Shown here: piece by piece, positions 1 to 7,716 of the stretch
Layout: the number at the start of each line of letters is the position of its first letter
How positions within the stretch are numbered: position 1 is the first letter of the stretch
Source of the DNA: Ammoniphilus sp. YIM 78166
Lineage (GTDB): Bacteria; Bacillota; Bacilli; Aneurinibacillales; RAOX-1
NCBI RefSeq assembly: GCF_004522215.1
Contig: NZ_SDLR01000001.1
Coordinates: 806,001-870,000 of the forward strand
Length of the DNA: 64,000 bases
Direction of reading: 5' to 3'
Notes under the pieces: model-generated
Told to the model about the DNA's origin: nothing
What the model saw: the letters and a program-made list of their open reading frames with translations, nothing else
The model's database searches: none
Position numbers and translations under genes: made by a program

Positions 1-31
1 TTCGGTACCCTAAGCCCTCGTGTGATACCTA

Positions 32-196
32 TTATTTCCGATCTCGAGGCTGAATCCCTTTTACATGGTTTCCTTCCCCTGTATGACCATGCTGATAAAA
101 GGGGATGCGGATCATATCGTCCTGTGACATCTCGATTTCAAAGGATTCATCGTCGCTTGCGGATGCATCTAAGTCCCACTCTTCTTCATTAACCAT
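32..196 (-). CDS. Small acidic hypothetical protein
   Basis: I do not recognise this protein. It encodes about 54 residues starting MVNEEEW and is very acidic in its first 35 residues (runs of Asp, Glu and Ser), with a basic, His/Gly-containing tail. The start at 196 is chosen because AAGGAGGG lies a few bases upstream; the in-frame ATG at 214 lies upstream of that site. It is transcribed away from the exporter gene that follows. No membrane segment or known motif is visible. The strong ribosome binding site makes translation likely, but the function is unknown. Confidence 0.5.
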   Translation of the reverse strand: MVNEEEWDLDASASDDESFEIEMSQDDMIRIPFYQHGHTGEGNHVKGIQPRDRK

Positions 197-331
197 AATA
201 TCCCTCCTTGTCATATCTTAGTTTGGCCTGTAAGAATCAGGCATATCCAAACTGTAAACACCATTGATCCGAAGAAGCCAAAGTTTTATACTAAAGGGCA
301 TGGTTGTTTTTAGGAGAGAGGAGAAAGAAAA

Positions 332-1807
332 GTGGAAAACCAAATAGATACAAAAGATAACGGTGGGATGTTTGGCAACAAACAAACCCTGATTGTGATT
401 ATAGTGATGATTCTTGGTGTGTTTGTGGCCATTTTGAATGAAACGTTGCTTAATGTGGCAATGCCTAAAATTATGGATGAAGTAGGGATTGCTCCTGGGC
501 AGGCGCAGTGGCTAACGACAGGATTTTTACTTGTGATCGGGGTGCTTATCCCTGTGACTGCTTATCTTATTCAACGTTTTACAACTCGGACTCTGTTTTT
601 GTCAGCGATGGGATTATTTACGGTGGGTACCTTAGTAGCTGGGATTTCCCCGGGTTTTGCTACGTTATTGTTAGGAAGGATGCTTCAAGCTGCAGGAACG
701 GGTTTGATGTTTCCATTGTTAACGAACGTGGTGTTTGCTCTTGTCCCTCTTCATAAACGAGGATCAGCGATGGGAACGATTGGGATTGTGATCACGTTTG
801 CCCCGGCGATAGGGCCTACATTGTCAGGAATTATTGTGGAACATTATAGCTGGAGAGTTCTTTTTTATGGAGTGTTGCCGATTGCCTTATTTGTTATCGC
901 TTTTGCCTATAAGAAGCTCGAAAATGTAACGGAGACGACAAGACCTAGGATAGATTTATTATCTCTTTCTTTATCTACGCTCGGTTTCGGGGGCATCGTG
1001 TATGGATTCAGCAGTGCAGGGGAGGGGCATGGTGGCTGGTCGAGCGCCGGCGTTATTCTTCCGATCTGTATCGGAGTGGTAGCTTTAGCCTTGTTTACAT
1101 GGAGACAGTTGACATTAGAGCAACCATTGCTGGATTTGCGGACCTTTAAGTATGGAGTATTTCGCATTTCAACGATGATAATGATGATCGTCATGATGGC
1201 TATGTTCTCGGCCATGATGCTTTTGCCAATTTTCCTGCAGAATGCTTTGTCTTATAGTCCGCTGGAAGCGGGATTAGTTATGCTGCCAGGCGGCATTGTG
1301 ATGGGGATCATGTCTCCCATTACGGGTCGTTTATTTGATAAATTTGGTGCAAAGTGGCTAGCGATTGTCGGTTTGGGGTTAATGGGGATTACTTTATCTC
1401 AGTTCGCATTTATCACCGTGTCGACATCGTATAACTTTATCCTGGTCCTTAATACCCTGTTTATGCTAGGAATTTCCATGATCATGATGCCGGTTATGAC
1501 AAATGCTCTAAACGAGTTGCCGCCACCGTTGTACCCGCATGGAACGGCAATTATCAGTACGCTTCAACAGGTGTCGGGAGCGGTTGGGACTGCGTTGCTT
1601 GTCACCATCATGACAACAGGTGCACGAACTTTCTTGGAGAAGGCGGGCAGCAACACCGAAAACGCGCCCGTATTAGCGATGATGGCGGGTATGAAAAGCG
1701 CCTTTTTAGTGGCCTTTGGATTGGTGGCGATAGCGTGGGTTGCGTCGTTCTTTATCAAACGATCTAACCCAGCCAAAACAGAAGGGGTTCAGGTCGCGGT
1801 TCACTAA
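332..1807 (+). CDS. DHA2-family multidrug MFS exporter
   Basis: A proton-driven drug exporter of the DHA2 (EmrB/QacA/LmrB) branch of the major facilitator superfamily, acting in the cytoplasmic membrane. The 491 residues are highly hydrophobic and the length fits 14 transmembrane segments. The opening ILNETLLNVAMPKIMDE is characteristic of the LmrB/Mdr type, and an antiporter-type motif C occurs near residues 158-173 (GPTLSGIIVEHYSWR). It starts with GTG at 332 behind an AGGAGAGAGGAG purine-rich site. The Gfo/Idh/MocA gene follows 19 bases later on the same strand and may be co-transcribed. The substrate cannot be inferred from sequence. Confidence 0.88.
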   Translation: MENQIDTKDNGGMFGNKQTLIVIIVMILGVFVAILNETLLNVAMPKIMDEVGIAPGQAQWLTTGFLLVIGVLIPVTAYLIQRFTTRTLFLSAMGLFTVGTLVAGISPGFATLLLGRMLQAAGTGLMFPLLTNVVFALVPLHKRGSAMGTIGIVITFAPAIGPTLSGIIVEHYSWRVLFYGVLPIALFVIAFAYKKLENVTETTRPRIDLLSLSLSTLGFGGIVYGFSSAGEGHGGWSSAGVILPICIGVVALALFTWRQLTLEQPLLDLRTFKYGVFRISTMIMMIVMMAMFSAMMLLPIFLQNALSYSPLEAGLVMLPGGIVMGIMSPITGRLFDKFGAKWLAIVGLGLMGITLSQFAFITVSTSYNFILVLNTLFMLGISMIMMPVMTNALNELPPPLYPHGTAIISTLQQVSGAVGTALLVTIMTTGARTFLEKAGSNTENAPVLAMMAGMKSAFLVAFGLVAIAWVASFFIKRSNPAKTEGVQVAVH

Positions 1808-1826
1808 ATTGTAAAGGGAGTCTAAC

Positions 1827-2828
1827 ATGGTGCGCTTTGGGCTGATTGGTACAAATAAAATAACCGAAGATTTTATAAAAGCAGCAAGCCAGATTGATGC
1901 TTTCTCGTTAACAGCTGTTTATTCTCGAACACAAGAACGCGCGCTGGAATTTGCTCACCAGTATGGAATTGCACATACTTTTACAAATCTTGAGGCCATG
2001 GCAACAAGTCACGAGATAGACGCTGTTTATATTGCCAGTCCCAATTCTTATCATGCGCAACAGGCAGTCCTTTGCATGAACCATGGAAAGCATGTTCTAT
2101 GCGAAAAGCCTATGGCATCCAATGCAGCTGAGCTGAGCCGGATGGTTGAAGCGGCTAAACGAAATAAAGTATTGTTGATGGAAGCGATGAAACCCACGCT
2201 TGTACCGAATTTCCACGTGATCAGACAAAACTTGCATAAAATTGGGCCTGTCCGCCGGAGTGTCATTCACTACTCCCAGTATTCGTCCCGCTATGATGCA
2301 TTCAAGGCGGGGGCAATGCCCAATGCGTTCAACCCTATTTTTTCAAATGGGGCGCTTATGGATATCGGTGTGTATGGTGTATACTCCACTGTTTTGTTGT
2401 TCGGCAAGCCCAAGAAGGTTCATGCGAATGCCTTTATGCTTGGATCTGGGGTTGATGGGGAAGGTAGTATCCTTCTCAAATATGATGACATGGAATCGGT
2501 TATCATGTATTCTAAGATTACCCATTCTTTTTTGCCTTGTGAAATCCAAGGAGAAAAGGGAAACATAATCTTTGATAAAGTCAATGTGCCTGGGAAGGTA
2601 GAAATACTCTACCGAGATGGGACAAAAGAAGATCTAACTGTTCCTCAAGAGCCACACTCCATGGTCTATGAGACCCGGGAGTTTGTAGAACTCATTAATC
2701 AAGGCGAACTGGAATCTCGTGTGAACTCTCAAACTCATTCCATGATCGTAATGGAGATTATGGATGAGGTTAGAAAACAAATAGGGTTAGTGTATGCGGC
2801 GGATATAAGCCTAGTCGAGGAAGACTAG
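1827..2828 (+). CDS. Gfo/Idh/MocA family NAD(P)-dependent oxidoreductase
   Basis: A sugar or polyol dehydrogenase-like cytoplasmic enzyme. The N-terminal Rossmann fold has a nucleotide-binding stretch at residues 5-16 (GLIGTNKITEDF), and the family's EKP motif sits at residues 93-95 (VLCEKPMAS), supplying the catalytic-region lysine. The C-terminal half has the usual alpha/beta substrate domain. Length 333 is normal. An AAAGGGAG site precedes the ATG. It ends four bases inside the convergent LacI gene. The substrate is unknown; nearness to uronate genes is suggestive only. Confidence 0.85.
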   Translation: MVRFGLIGTNKITEDFIKAASQIDAFSLTAVYSRTQERALEFAHQYGIAHTFTNLEAMATSHEIDAVYIASPNSYHAQQAVLCMNHGKHVLCEKPMASNAAELSRMVEAAKRNKVLLMEAMKPTLVPNFHVIRQNLHKIGPVRRSVIHYSQYSSRYDAFKAGAMPNAFNPIFSNGALMDIGVYGVYSTVLLFGKPKKVHANAFMLGSGVDGEGSILLKYDDMESVIMYSKITHSFLPCEIQGEKGNIIFDKVNVPGKVEILYRDGTKEDLTVPQEPHSMVYETREFVELINQGELESRVNSQTHSMIVMEIMDEVRKQIGLVYAADISLVEED

Positions 2829-2836
2829 GCTTTTCT
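2807..2836. terminator. Bidirectional terminator inside the convergent gene ends
   Basis: AAGCCTAGTC (2807-2816) pairs with GACTAGGCTT (2823-2832) across a six-base loop and is followed by a T-rich stretch on the plus strand. The hairpin overlaps the stop codons of both the oxidoreductase (plus) and the LacI regulator (minus), so it is encoded by the last codons of two convergent genes. Confidence 0.7.
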
Positions 2837-3820
2837 TCTACCAACTGACTCCCGTTCGACCAATTCAATGTCGATTTCAGTAAAGTAAGGCAGTTCCTTT
2901 GGATCCTGAATCATTGTTAAAATGGTCTCAACAATTTGCTGGGCGATGACTTTTACGGGTGCCCCGACAGCTGTGATTGATGGCTCAAAGCTAGCCATCT
3001 GTGGGAGGTTATCATAGCTTACGAGAGACAACTCTTCTGGAATTCGAATTCCCAACTCTTTTGCCGCTCTCATGATACCTAGTGTGATATCGTAGCTTCC
3101 GCTAATGATTGCGGTAGGTTGAAAGGAAGAGTTTAATAACCGTGTAAAAGCTGCGTAGCCCTTATTAGGGCTATTTCCCTCCGTATTGATCGTCATCTCG
3201 GGATGTGTTGTAAGGCCAAAATGCATGACACCCTGGCTAAACCCGATAAACTTCTCCTGTTGGGTGATATCGGTTTGGGATAAGTCCCCGATGTAGGCCA
3301 CCTTCTGGTGTCCTTTTTCAGCTAAATGCTGGACCGAAACGAAAATGGCTTTTCTCCGGTTGACATCAATGGTGGGGTAAACCGATAGGTTTGATCTCCC
3401 GTAAAATAAGAGTGGTACAGGGGAAGACAGGATATCCGTGCTTCTCTCTACAGTGTTGTCTTCTCGAAAGACAAGAATTCCGTCTACCTGGAAACGATTA
3501 AAGATAGAGACAGCAGATTCAACTGGATTGATTGATAAAAGGGTATGATAAGAAAGCTGTTCTAGCTGATCATTAATCATGGTCACTAAAGTAGACCAGG
3601 CTTGACGTTCAATGGTGGGCCAAGCGATACCGATAATATGACTTTTCTTGGATACAAGCCTCTTCGCAGCGAGGTTGGGCTGATACCCGAGCTGTTTGGC
3701 TACGCTTAGTATTTTCTCTTTTGTTTTCGGTTGTACTAAGGGGCTGTCGTTTAAAGCTTTAGATACGGTTGAATAGCTTACACCGGCCAGGCGAGCAATG
3801 TCTTTTATTGTAATACTCAT
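2825..3820 (-). CDS. kdgR: LacI-family regulator, probable KdgR-type uronate repressor
   Basis: A LacI/GalR repressor of 331 residues. The N-terminal helix-turn-helix (residues 4-23, IKDIARLAGVSYSTVSKALN) is followed by a periplasmic-binding-protein-like effector domain. It is divergent from kdgK-kdgA, as expected for a local regulator. The promoter of kdgK carries a LacI-type palindrome that recurs before uxaA and before the MATE-like gene, so I infer this protein controls those promoters and responds to a uronate-pathway intermediate. The family call is sure; the KdgR role is inference from context. A GGTGCC(T)CC-type upstream region precedes the ATG at 3820 with only a modest Shine-Dalgarno match. 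Confidence 0.82.
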   Translation of the reverse strand: MSITIKDIARLAGVSYSTVSKALNDSPLVQPKTKEKILSVAKQLGYQPNLAAKRLVSKKSHIIGIAWPTIERQAWSTLVTMINDQLEQLSYHTLLSINPVESAVSIFNRFQVDGILVFREDNTVERSTDILSSPVPLLFYGRSNLSVYPTIDVNRRKAIFVSVQHLAEKGHQKVAYIGDLSQTDITQQEKFIGFSQGVMHFGLTTHPEMTINTEGNSPNKGYAAFTRLLNSSFQPTAIISGSYDITLGIMRAAKELGIRIPEELSLVSYDNLPQMASFEPSITAVGAPVKVIAQQIVETILTMIQDPKELPYFTEIDIELVERESVGRRKA

Positions 3821-3896
3821 AGGGTGCCTCCGCGAACAAAGTAATAATTACATTTTAAACGATTTCATCGCTAAATAAAATAATCAATATAAAGTA

Positions 3897-3945
3897 TTGA
3901 AAAATCGGGATTTCTTCTTTATATTTAAGAATAATAACGTTGTTA
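3897..3945 (+). promoter_or_regulatory. kdgK promoter with LacI-type operator
   Basis: A sigma-A promoter TTGAAA (3897-3902), 17-base spacer, TATATT (3920-3925). Seven bases further lies the near-perfect palindrome TAATAACGTTGTTA (3932-3945), which differs by one base from TAACAACGTTGTTA found before uxaA and the MATE-like gene. The operator covers the expected transcription start, which suits repression. Confidence 0.72.
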
Positions 3946-3960
3946 ATTAGGGGGTTGCGA

Positions 3961-4902
3961 ATGGACGTTGTAACAATAGGAGAGACCATGGTTCTCTTTG
4001 TACCCAATAATGTTGGACCTTTGCGCTTTGCCAGTCAATTTGAGAAAACCGTAGGAGGAGCAGAGTCGAACGTAATGATCGCTCTTTCTCGTCTAGGACA
4101 TGAAACAGGCTGGATTAGCCGACTCGGTGAAGATGAGTTTGGCTTGTATATCCGTCAGTTCATTCGGGGGGAAGGGATAGACATTTCCCGTGTAACTTAT
4201 GATACGGCTTATCCGACTGCCGTTTTCTTTAAGGAGCGCCAAGCCGCACAAGACCCTAAGATCTACTTTTACCGTAAAGGGTCCGCTGCTAGCCAAATGA
4301 CGCCGGAAATGCTCGATGAAGCTTATATTGCTCAAGCGAAAATTCTGCATTTGACAGGCATACTTCCTGCCCTGAGTCCATCCTGCAGGGAAACGGCTTA
4401 CCGGGCCATTGAGATCGCGAGGAAGCATGGGCTTAAAGTGGTATTTGATCCTAACATTCGCCTGAAGCTATGGAGTAAAGAAGAGGCAAAGGAAGTGCTG
4501 ATGGACTTGGCTAGCCGCTGCGATATCGTGATGCCGGGCATCGAGGAAGGAGAAATCCTGACAGGTGAGACCGAGCCGGAACGTATTGCTGCAGCCTTAT
4601 TGCGCAATGGAGCACAGGCTGTGGTGTTAAAGCTAGGAGAACAGGGAGCGTTCTATGCCACTCCTGAACAGCAAGAGTATGTAGCTGGCTACCCGGTTAA
4701 ACAGATCGTGGATACCGTAGGGGCTGGAGATGGCTTTGCTGCGGGTTTTCTTTCGGGACTTCTGCGCGGTTGGTCTTATACGGAGGCTGTTCGCCTCGGA
4801 AACCGGATCGGAGCCTTTGCTTTAACCGTACCAGGAGATGTTGAAGGATATCCGTTTTGGTCACAAGTGGATCCGAATGCAAAAGCACAAATTTTAAGAT
4901 AA
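3961..4902 (+). CDS. kdgK: 2-keto-3-deoxygluconate kinase (PfkB family)
   Basis: Phosphorylates 2-keto-3-deoxygluconate (KDG) to KDPG in the cytoplasm, the penultimate step of galacturonate and pectin catabolism. It has the PfkB/ribokinase fold: an early GGAESNVMIALSRLG stretch, and the ATP-binding/catalytic motif TVGAGDGFAAGF near residues 250-261 with its catalytic aspartate. I start at the ATG at 3961 (313 residues), preceded by AGGGGG; an upstream TTG at 3940 lies within the operator and is unlikely. kdgA follows 12 bases later. A paralogue occurs at 60057, so the KDG assignment here rests on its pairing with kdgA and the shared operator. Confidence 0.88.
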   Translation: MDVVTIGETMVLFVPNNVGPLRFASQFEKTVGGAESNVMIALSRLGHETGWISRLGEDEFGLYIRQFIRGEGIDISRVTYDTAYPTAVFFKERQAAQDPKIYFYRKGSAASQMTPEMLDEAYIAQAKILHLTGILPALSPSCRETAYRAIEIARKHGLKVVFDPNIRLKLWSKEEAKEVLMDLASRCDIVMPGIEEGEILTGETEPERIAAALLRNGAQAVVLKLGEQGAFYATPEQQEYVAGYPVKQIVDTVGAGDGFAAGFLSGLLRGWSYTEAVRLGNRIGAFALTVPGDVEGYPFWSQVDPNAKAQILR

Positions 4903-4914
4903 CGGGAGGAATGA

Positions 4915-5571
4915 ATGATGTTTGAGAAATTAGTCAATCTACAGAAGCTTTTAGAAAGTGGTGTTGTAGCGGTTATCCGAAAGGTGCCTTTAGAGAGCAT
5001 GGAGCAAGTGGGGCTGGCTTTAGTAGAAGGTGGTGTAACGGCACTGGAAATCACTGTGGATCATCCAGATTCTTTCGCAGCCATTCAAACGCTTTCTCGC
5101 ACGCTGAAAGGTCGAGCCATTGTGGGTGCAGGGACGGTATTAGACAGCGAGTCCGCTCGTTTAGCCATTCAGCAGGGGGCGGAATTTGTCTTTAGTCCTA
5201 GCTTACACCCGGATGTGATCCGTACGGCGTTACGCTACGGAAAAATTGTAGTTCCAGGCGTGATGACACCAACGGAAATGATCCAAGCGATGGAGCTTGG
5301 TGCGGACATGGTCAAGGTCTTCCCAGCAACAGGTTTAGGTGTCAAGTACATTAAAGACGTCAAAGGCCCTTTTGCTCATATTCCAATTATCCCAACAGGC
5401 GGAGTGAACTTAGAAAATGTGGCGTCCTTTATTGATGCAGGCGTTGTTGCGGTAGGCGTGGGCGGAAATCTTGTCAATGCCAAGGCGATTGCTGCCGGTG
5501 ATTTTGCTTCGATTACAGAAACGGCCAAGCAATATGTTCAAGCGATTCAGGAAGCGCGTAAAAATCTATAA
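4915..5571 (+). CDS. kdgA: KDPG aldolase (2-keto-3-deoxy-6-phosphogluconate aldolase)
   Basis: Cleaves KDPG to pyruvate and glyceraldehyde 3-phosphate. The 218-residue class I aldolase barrel shows the Schiff-base lysine in the stretch DMVKVFPATGLG near residue 134, and the typical VIRKVPLE and VGAGTVLD segments. It lies directly behind kdgK and shares its promoter. GGGAGGA is placed 4 bases before the ATG at 4915 and 7 bases before the ATG at 4918; either may be used. It ends in a strong terminator, closing a two-gene operon. Confidence 0.92.
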   Translation: MMFEKLVNLQKLLESGVVAVIRKVPLESMEQVGLALVEGGVTALEITVDHPDSFAAIQTLSRTLKGRAIVGAGTVLDSESARLAIQQGAEFVFSPSLHPDVIRTALRYGKIVVPGVMTPTEMIQAMELGADMVKVFPATGLGVKYIKDVKGPFAHIPIIPTGGVNLENVASFIDAGVVAVGVGGNLVNAKAIAAGDFASITETAKQYVQAIQEARKNL

Positions 5572-5576
5572 GGATA

Positions 5577-5610
5577 AAAAAGCCAAACCACTCAAGGTTT
5601 GGCTTTTTTA
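5577..5610. terminator. Terminator between kdgA and the convergent gene
   Basis: AAAAGCCAAACC pairs with GGTTTGGCTTTT across a six-base loop and is followed by T residues; the A-rich left arm gives a T-run on the other strand, so it can serve both kdgA and the reverse gene ending at 5613. Confidence 0.88.
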
Positions 5611-5612
5611 AT

Positions 5613-5939
5613 CTAGGAATATCTGCGTTGCCTACTAGTGGTTATTGTTTTTCTTAGCTCCTGAATTAGATTTCGAAGCTCTTCGTTTTGCTTCTTGATT
5701 TCTTGTAATTCTAACTTTAGATAGAGTACCTCATGGAGAAGAGAATTCATAGGATTAGGTTCTTCTACTGGCTTCTTTTCCGTGCTGGTGCCAAGCTTCA
5801 TAAGCTCTGATACGGTGCTTTTAACCTTATCTTCCATTAAAAGATTCGTAGCAAGCTTCATAATGCCATTGATATCAACGGGTTTTTCATTCTTAATTAG
5901 TTCATTTACGGTATCCTTAAACTCTTGTTCATTTTTCAT
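5613..5939 (-). CDS. Hypothetical protein with C-terminal coiled coil
   Basis: No family recognised. About 108 residues: an N-terminal helical region rich in Lys/Glu/Asn, a short Pro-rich linker (EEPNPM near residue 60), then a clear heptad-patterned coiled coil (LYLKLELQEIKKQNEELRNL) and a basic tail. I start at the ATG at 5939, which AGGAGGTG precedes; the GTG at 5951 abuts that site. It is divergent from the gas vesicle operon, but whether it belongs with it is unknown. Confidence 0.6.
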   Translation of the reverse strand: MKNEQEFKDTVNELIKNEKPVDINGIMKLATNLLMEDKVKSTVSELMKLGTSTEKKPVEEPNPMNSLLHEVLYLKLELQEIKKQNEELRNLIQELRKTITTSRQRRYS

Positions 5940-6034
5940 TATTGGATTCACCTCCTGATGATGTTAGTGTATGGTAACGCCGTTTATATCGTTTTAGCCT
6001 GAAATTAAAATCAACTACTACCTACCATAAGAAA

Positions 6035-6071
6035 AGTCCCATAGAAGATGAGCTAGGTTCTCCTATGGGAA
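6035..6071 (-). terminator. Terminator of the 44-residue membrane protein gene
   Basis: An imperfect inverted repeat TCCCATAG / CTATGGGA with extra pairing of AGAA/TTCT lies just downstream (reverse strand) of the small gene at 6092-6226 and is followed by CTTTTCTTA on that strand. It separates this gene from the next reverse gene. Confidence 0.55.
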
Positions 6072-6091
6072 TCTATCAAACTTCGGTTTTA

Positions 6092-6226
6092 TTAAGCGAT
6101 GCCCAACAGTTCTCGAATACAGCCTACTATCGTTTCACGCTGCTCTGGCGTACCAAGAAGTACGGCTACAAGTAAAGCTACCAGGAGCAGAAGCACAAGT
6201 ACAATGGTCACAAGATTAATGTCCAT
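6092..6226 (-). CDS. 44-residue single-pass membrane protein
   Basis: A short gene supported by an excellent AAAGGAGG site about six bases before its ATG at 6226. The 44 residues begin MDINLVTIVLVLLLLVALL, giving one transmembrane helix over residues 4-24, then a short cytoplasm-like tail GTPEQRETIVGCIRELLGIA with one cysteine. It has its own terminator, and lies divergent to gvpA with about 300 bases between them. No family is recognised. It may be a bacillal small membrane protein or gas-vesicle-associated; both are inference. Confidence 0.6.
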   Translation of the reverse strand: MDINLVTIVLVLLLLVALLVAVLLGTPEQRETIVGCIRELLGIA

Positions 6227-6375
6227 GGTGTTCCTCCTTTCTGGTGTAACAATAGTTTTAGGGTTATCCCTTATACTAATCTATGAAATGGAGAATAGAC
6301 ATGTTCTAAGCAAAAGTCCTATTTTCTAGTAAAAATAAAAAATCAGCTAGTTTCATAGAGTTTCATCAAGAATAG

Positions 6376-6480
6376 TAGACGGTCATAACGTCTAGTTCAA
6401 ACTCCTGTTACGTGACATATAGTAAAGTATACTGTCCAAGGTCACACCAAGTGACACCTAGCCCATCTTGAGAATACGAT
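6376..6480 (+). promoter_or_regulatory. gvp operon regulatory region
   Basis: The 299 bases before gvpA hold no gene. Visible elements are a perfect inverted repeat TAGACG/CGTCTA with a 7-base gap (6376-6394); GTCAC/GTGAC with a 5-base gap (6441-6455); and a plausible promoter GTGACA (6451-6456), 18 bases, TACGAT (6475-6480). The second inverted repeat overlaps the -35 box, so it may be an operator. No sigma-54 type GG-N10-GC element was seen. Confidence 0.4.
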
Positions 6481-6525
6481 AATTCTATATCCCCTTGGTC
6501 AGAACCGGTGAAAGGGGGGAAAAGA

Positions 6526-6750
6526 ATGGCCTCCATTCAAAAAAGTGTGGACTCGTCGAGTTTAGCGGAAGTTGTTGATCGAATTCTTGATAAGGGTGTC
6601 GTCATTGATGTTTGGGCGCGCGTATCCTTGGTGGGAATTGAACTTCTTACAGTTGAGGCTCGAGTCGTCATTGCAAGTGTGGATTGTTGGCTTAAGTATG
6701 CGGAAGCAGTGGGTCTGCTTACACCTGAGCCTGAAACAGAAACAGTTTAA
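6526..6750 (+). CDS. gvpA: Gas vesicle structural protein GvpA
   Basis: The major wall protein that self-assembles into the gas vesicle shell. It has 74 residues; the core [19 protein letters not shown] and the later [20 protein letters not shown] match the family closely. I start at the ATG at 6526 (MASIQK) behind AAGGGGGG; an upstream GTG lies inside that site. Two positions are unusual: the normally conserved ET/DTY-like segment before LKYAEAVGL reads DCW, placing a cysteine and a tryptophan in the wall protein. A stem-loop follows the gene. It is the only GvpA-type main shell gene in the cluster, with GvpS and GvpJ as minor paralogues. Confidence 0.95.
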   Translation: MASIQKSVDSSSLAEVVDRILDKGVVIDVWARVSLVGIELLTVEARVVIASVDCWLKYAEAVGLLTPEPETETV

Positions 6751-6759
6751 TATCCAAAG

Positions 6760-6790
6760 AGCCAAGGCTATGGGAAGCCTTGGCTTTCAT
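6760..6790 (+). terminator. Intercistronic stem-loop after gvpA
   Basis: AGCCAAGGCT (6760-6769) and AGCCTTGGCT (6776-6785) form a perfect 10-bp stem with a 6-base loop followed by a short T-rich stretch. It lies between gvpA and gvpN with no new promoter visible, so it probably acts as a partial terminator or RNA-stabilising element that keeps shell protein mRNA more abundant than accessory mRNA. Confidence 0.7.
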
Positions 6791-6822
6791 TTCTTATTTT
6801 TTCGGAAGGAGAATAGAGCAAG

Positions 6823-7716
6823 GTGAGTAGCTTATTTATTCAAACTCCTTTTTTCAAGGCCATAACGGACCGGTCACTTCAATATCTTGCCGCCGGTTTT
6901 CCGATTCACTTTGTTGGGCCAACGGGTGTTGGCAAAACAAGCCTTGCCATCTATATTGCGGAGCAGCTAGAGCGCCCGGTGACAATCATTCGGGGAAACG
7001 ACGAATTGACCAACAAGGATTTACTTGGTGGAAACTATGGAGTGTCTAAAAAGGAAACAATAGATAATTATATCCATTCCGTCCTAAAAAAAGAGCAGGA
7101 AATCAAGCCTTTGTGGATTCATGGAAAATTAACAGAAGCAGTCAAGAAGGGTCACACTCTAATTATTGATGAATTTACCCGTTCAAGGCCTGAAACGAAC
7201 AATATATTTCTTTCCGTCTTAGAAGAGAAAGTACTACCTCTTTATGGAAACCCCACGGAGTCCCACATTCCAGTACATCCCCAATTTAAAGCCATATTCA
7301 CAAGTAATCCCGAAGAGTATGCAGGTGTTCATCAGACGCAGGATGCTCTGCTTGACCGTTTAATTACAATCGATTTAGATTACTGCGATTTAGAGACCGA
7401 GGTGGAAATTATTAGACATAAGACGGAATTAAGTTTAGAAGAAGTCCAATTTATTGCAGCTATTGTTTCTAAAATTCGTACTGCCTGTATGGAAGAGAAT
7501 AAGCAAGGTCCAAGTATTCGAACTTCTCTTATGATAGCGACGATTGCCAAGAAGTCTAAGATAACGATTCACCCGAAAGACGAGCAATTTCGTATGTTAT
7601 GCACAGATATGCTTTGGGTACCCATGGCCCGTTCTCATCAGCATATGGATAAATTATCAATCAAGAGATATATCCTCCAACAGCTTAATCGGATAAAGAA
7701 AGGAAGAGTAAAATGA
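6823..7716 (+). CDS. gvpN: Gas vesicle AAA+ ATPase GvpN
   Basis: An AAA+ ATPase of the MoxR-like branch needed for gas vesicle enlargement. Walker A is GPTGVGKTS near residues 31-39; Walker B is LIIDEFTRSRPE near residue 113; a sensor region SNPEEYAG follows near residue 165. It has 297 residues, usual for GvpN. It starts with GTG at 6823 behind AAGGAG. gvpF overlaps its stop codon by four bases, indicating translational coupling. Confidence 0.94.
   Translation: MSSLFIQTPFFKAITDRSLQYLAAGFPIHFVGPTGVGKTSLAIYIAEQLERPVTIIRGNDELTNKDLLGGNYGVSKKETIDNYIHSVLKKEQEIKPLWIHGKLTEAVKKGHTLIIDEFTRSRPETNNIFLSVLEEKVLPLYGNPTESHIPVHPQFKAIFTSNPEEYAGVHQTQDALLDRLITIDLDYCDLETEVEIIRHKTELSLEEVQFIAAIVSKIRTACMEENKQGPSIRTSLMIATIAKKSKITIHPKDEQFRMLCTDMLWVPMARSHQHMDKLSIKRYILQQLNRIKKGRVK

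Noticed and set aside
6099..6329. Forward ORF of 76 residues over the small reverse gene
   Set aside because: It has no ribosome binding site, a Ser/Arg/Thr-rich translation, and overlaps the better-supported reverse gene.
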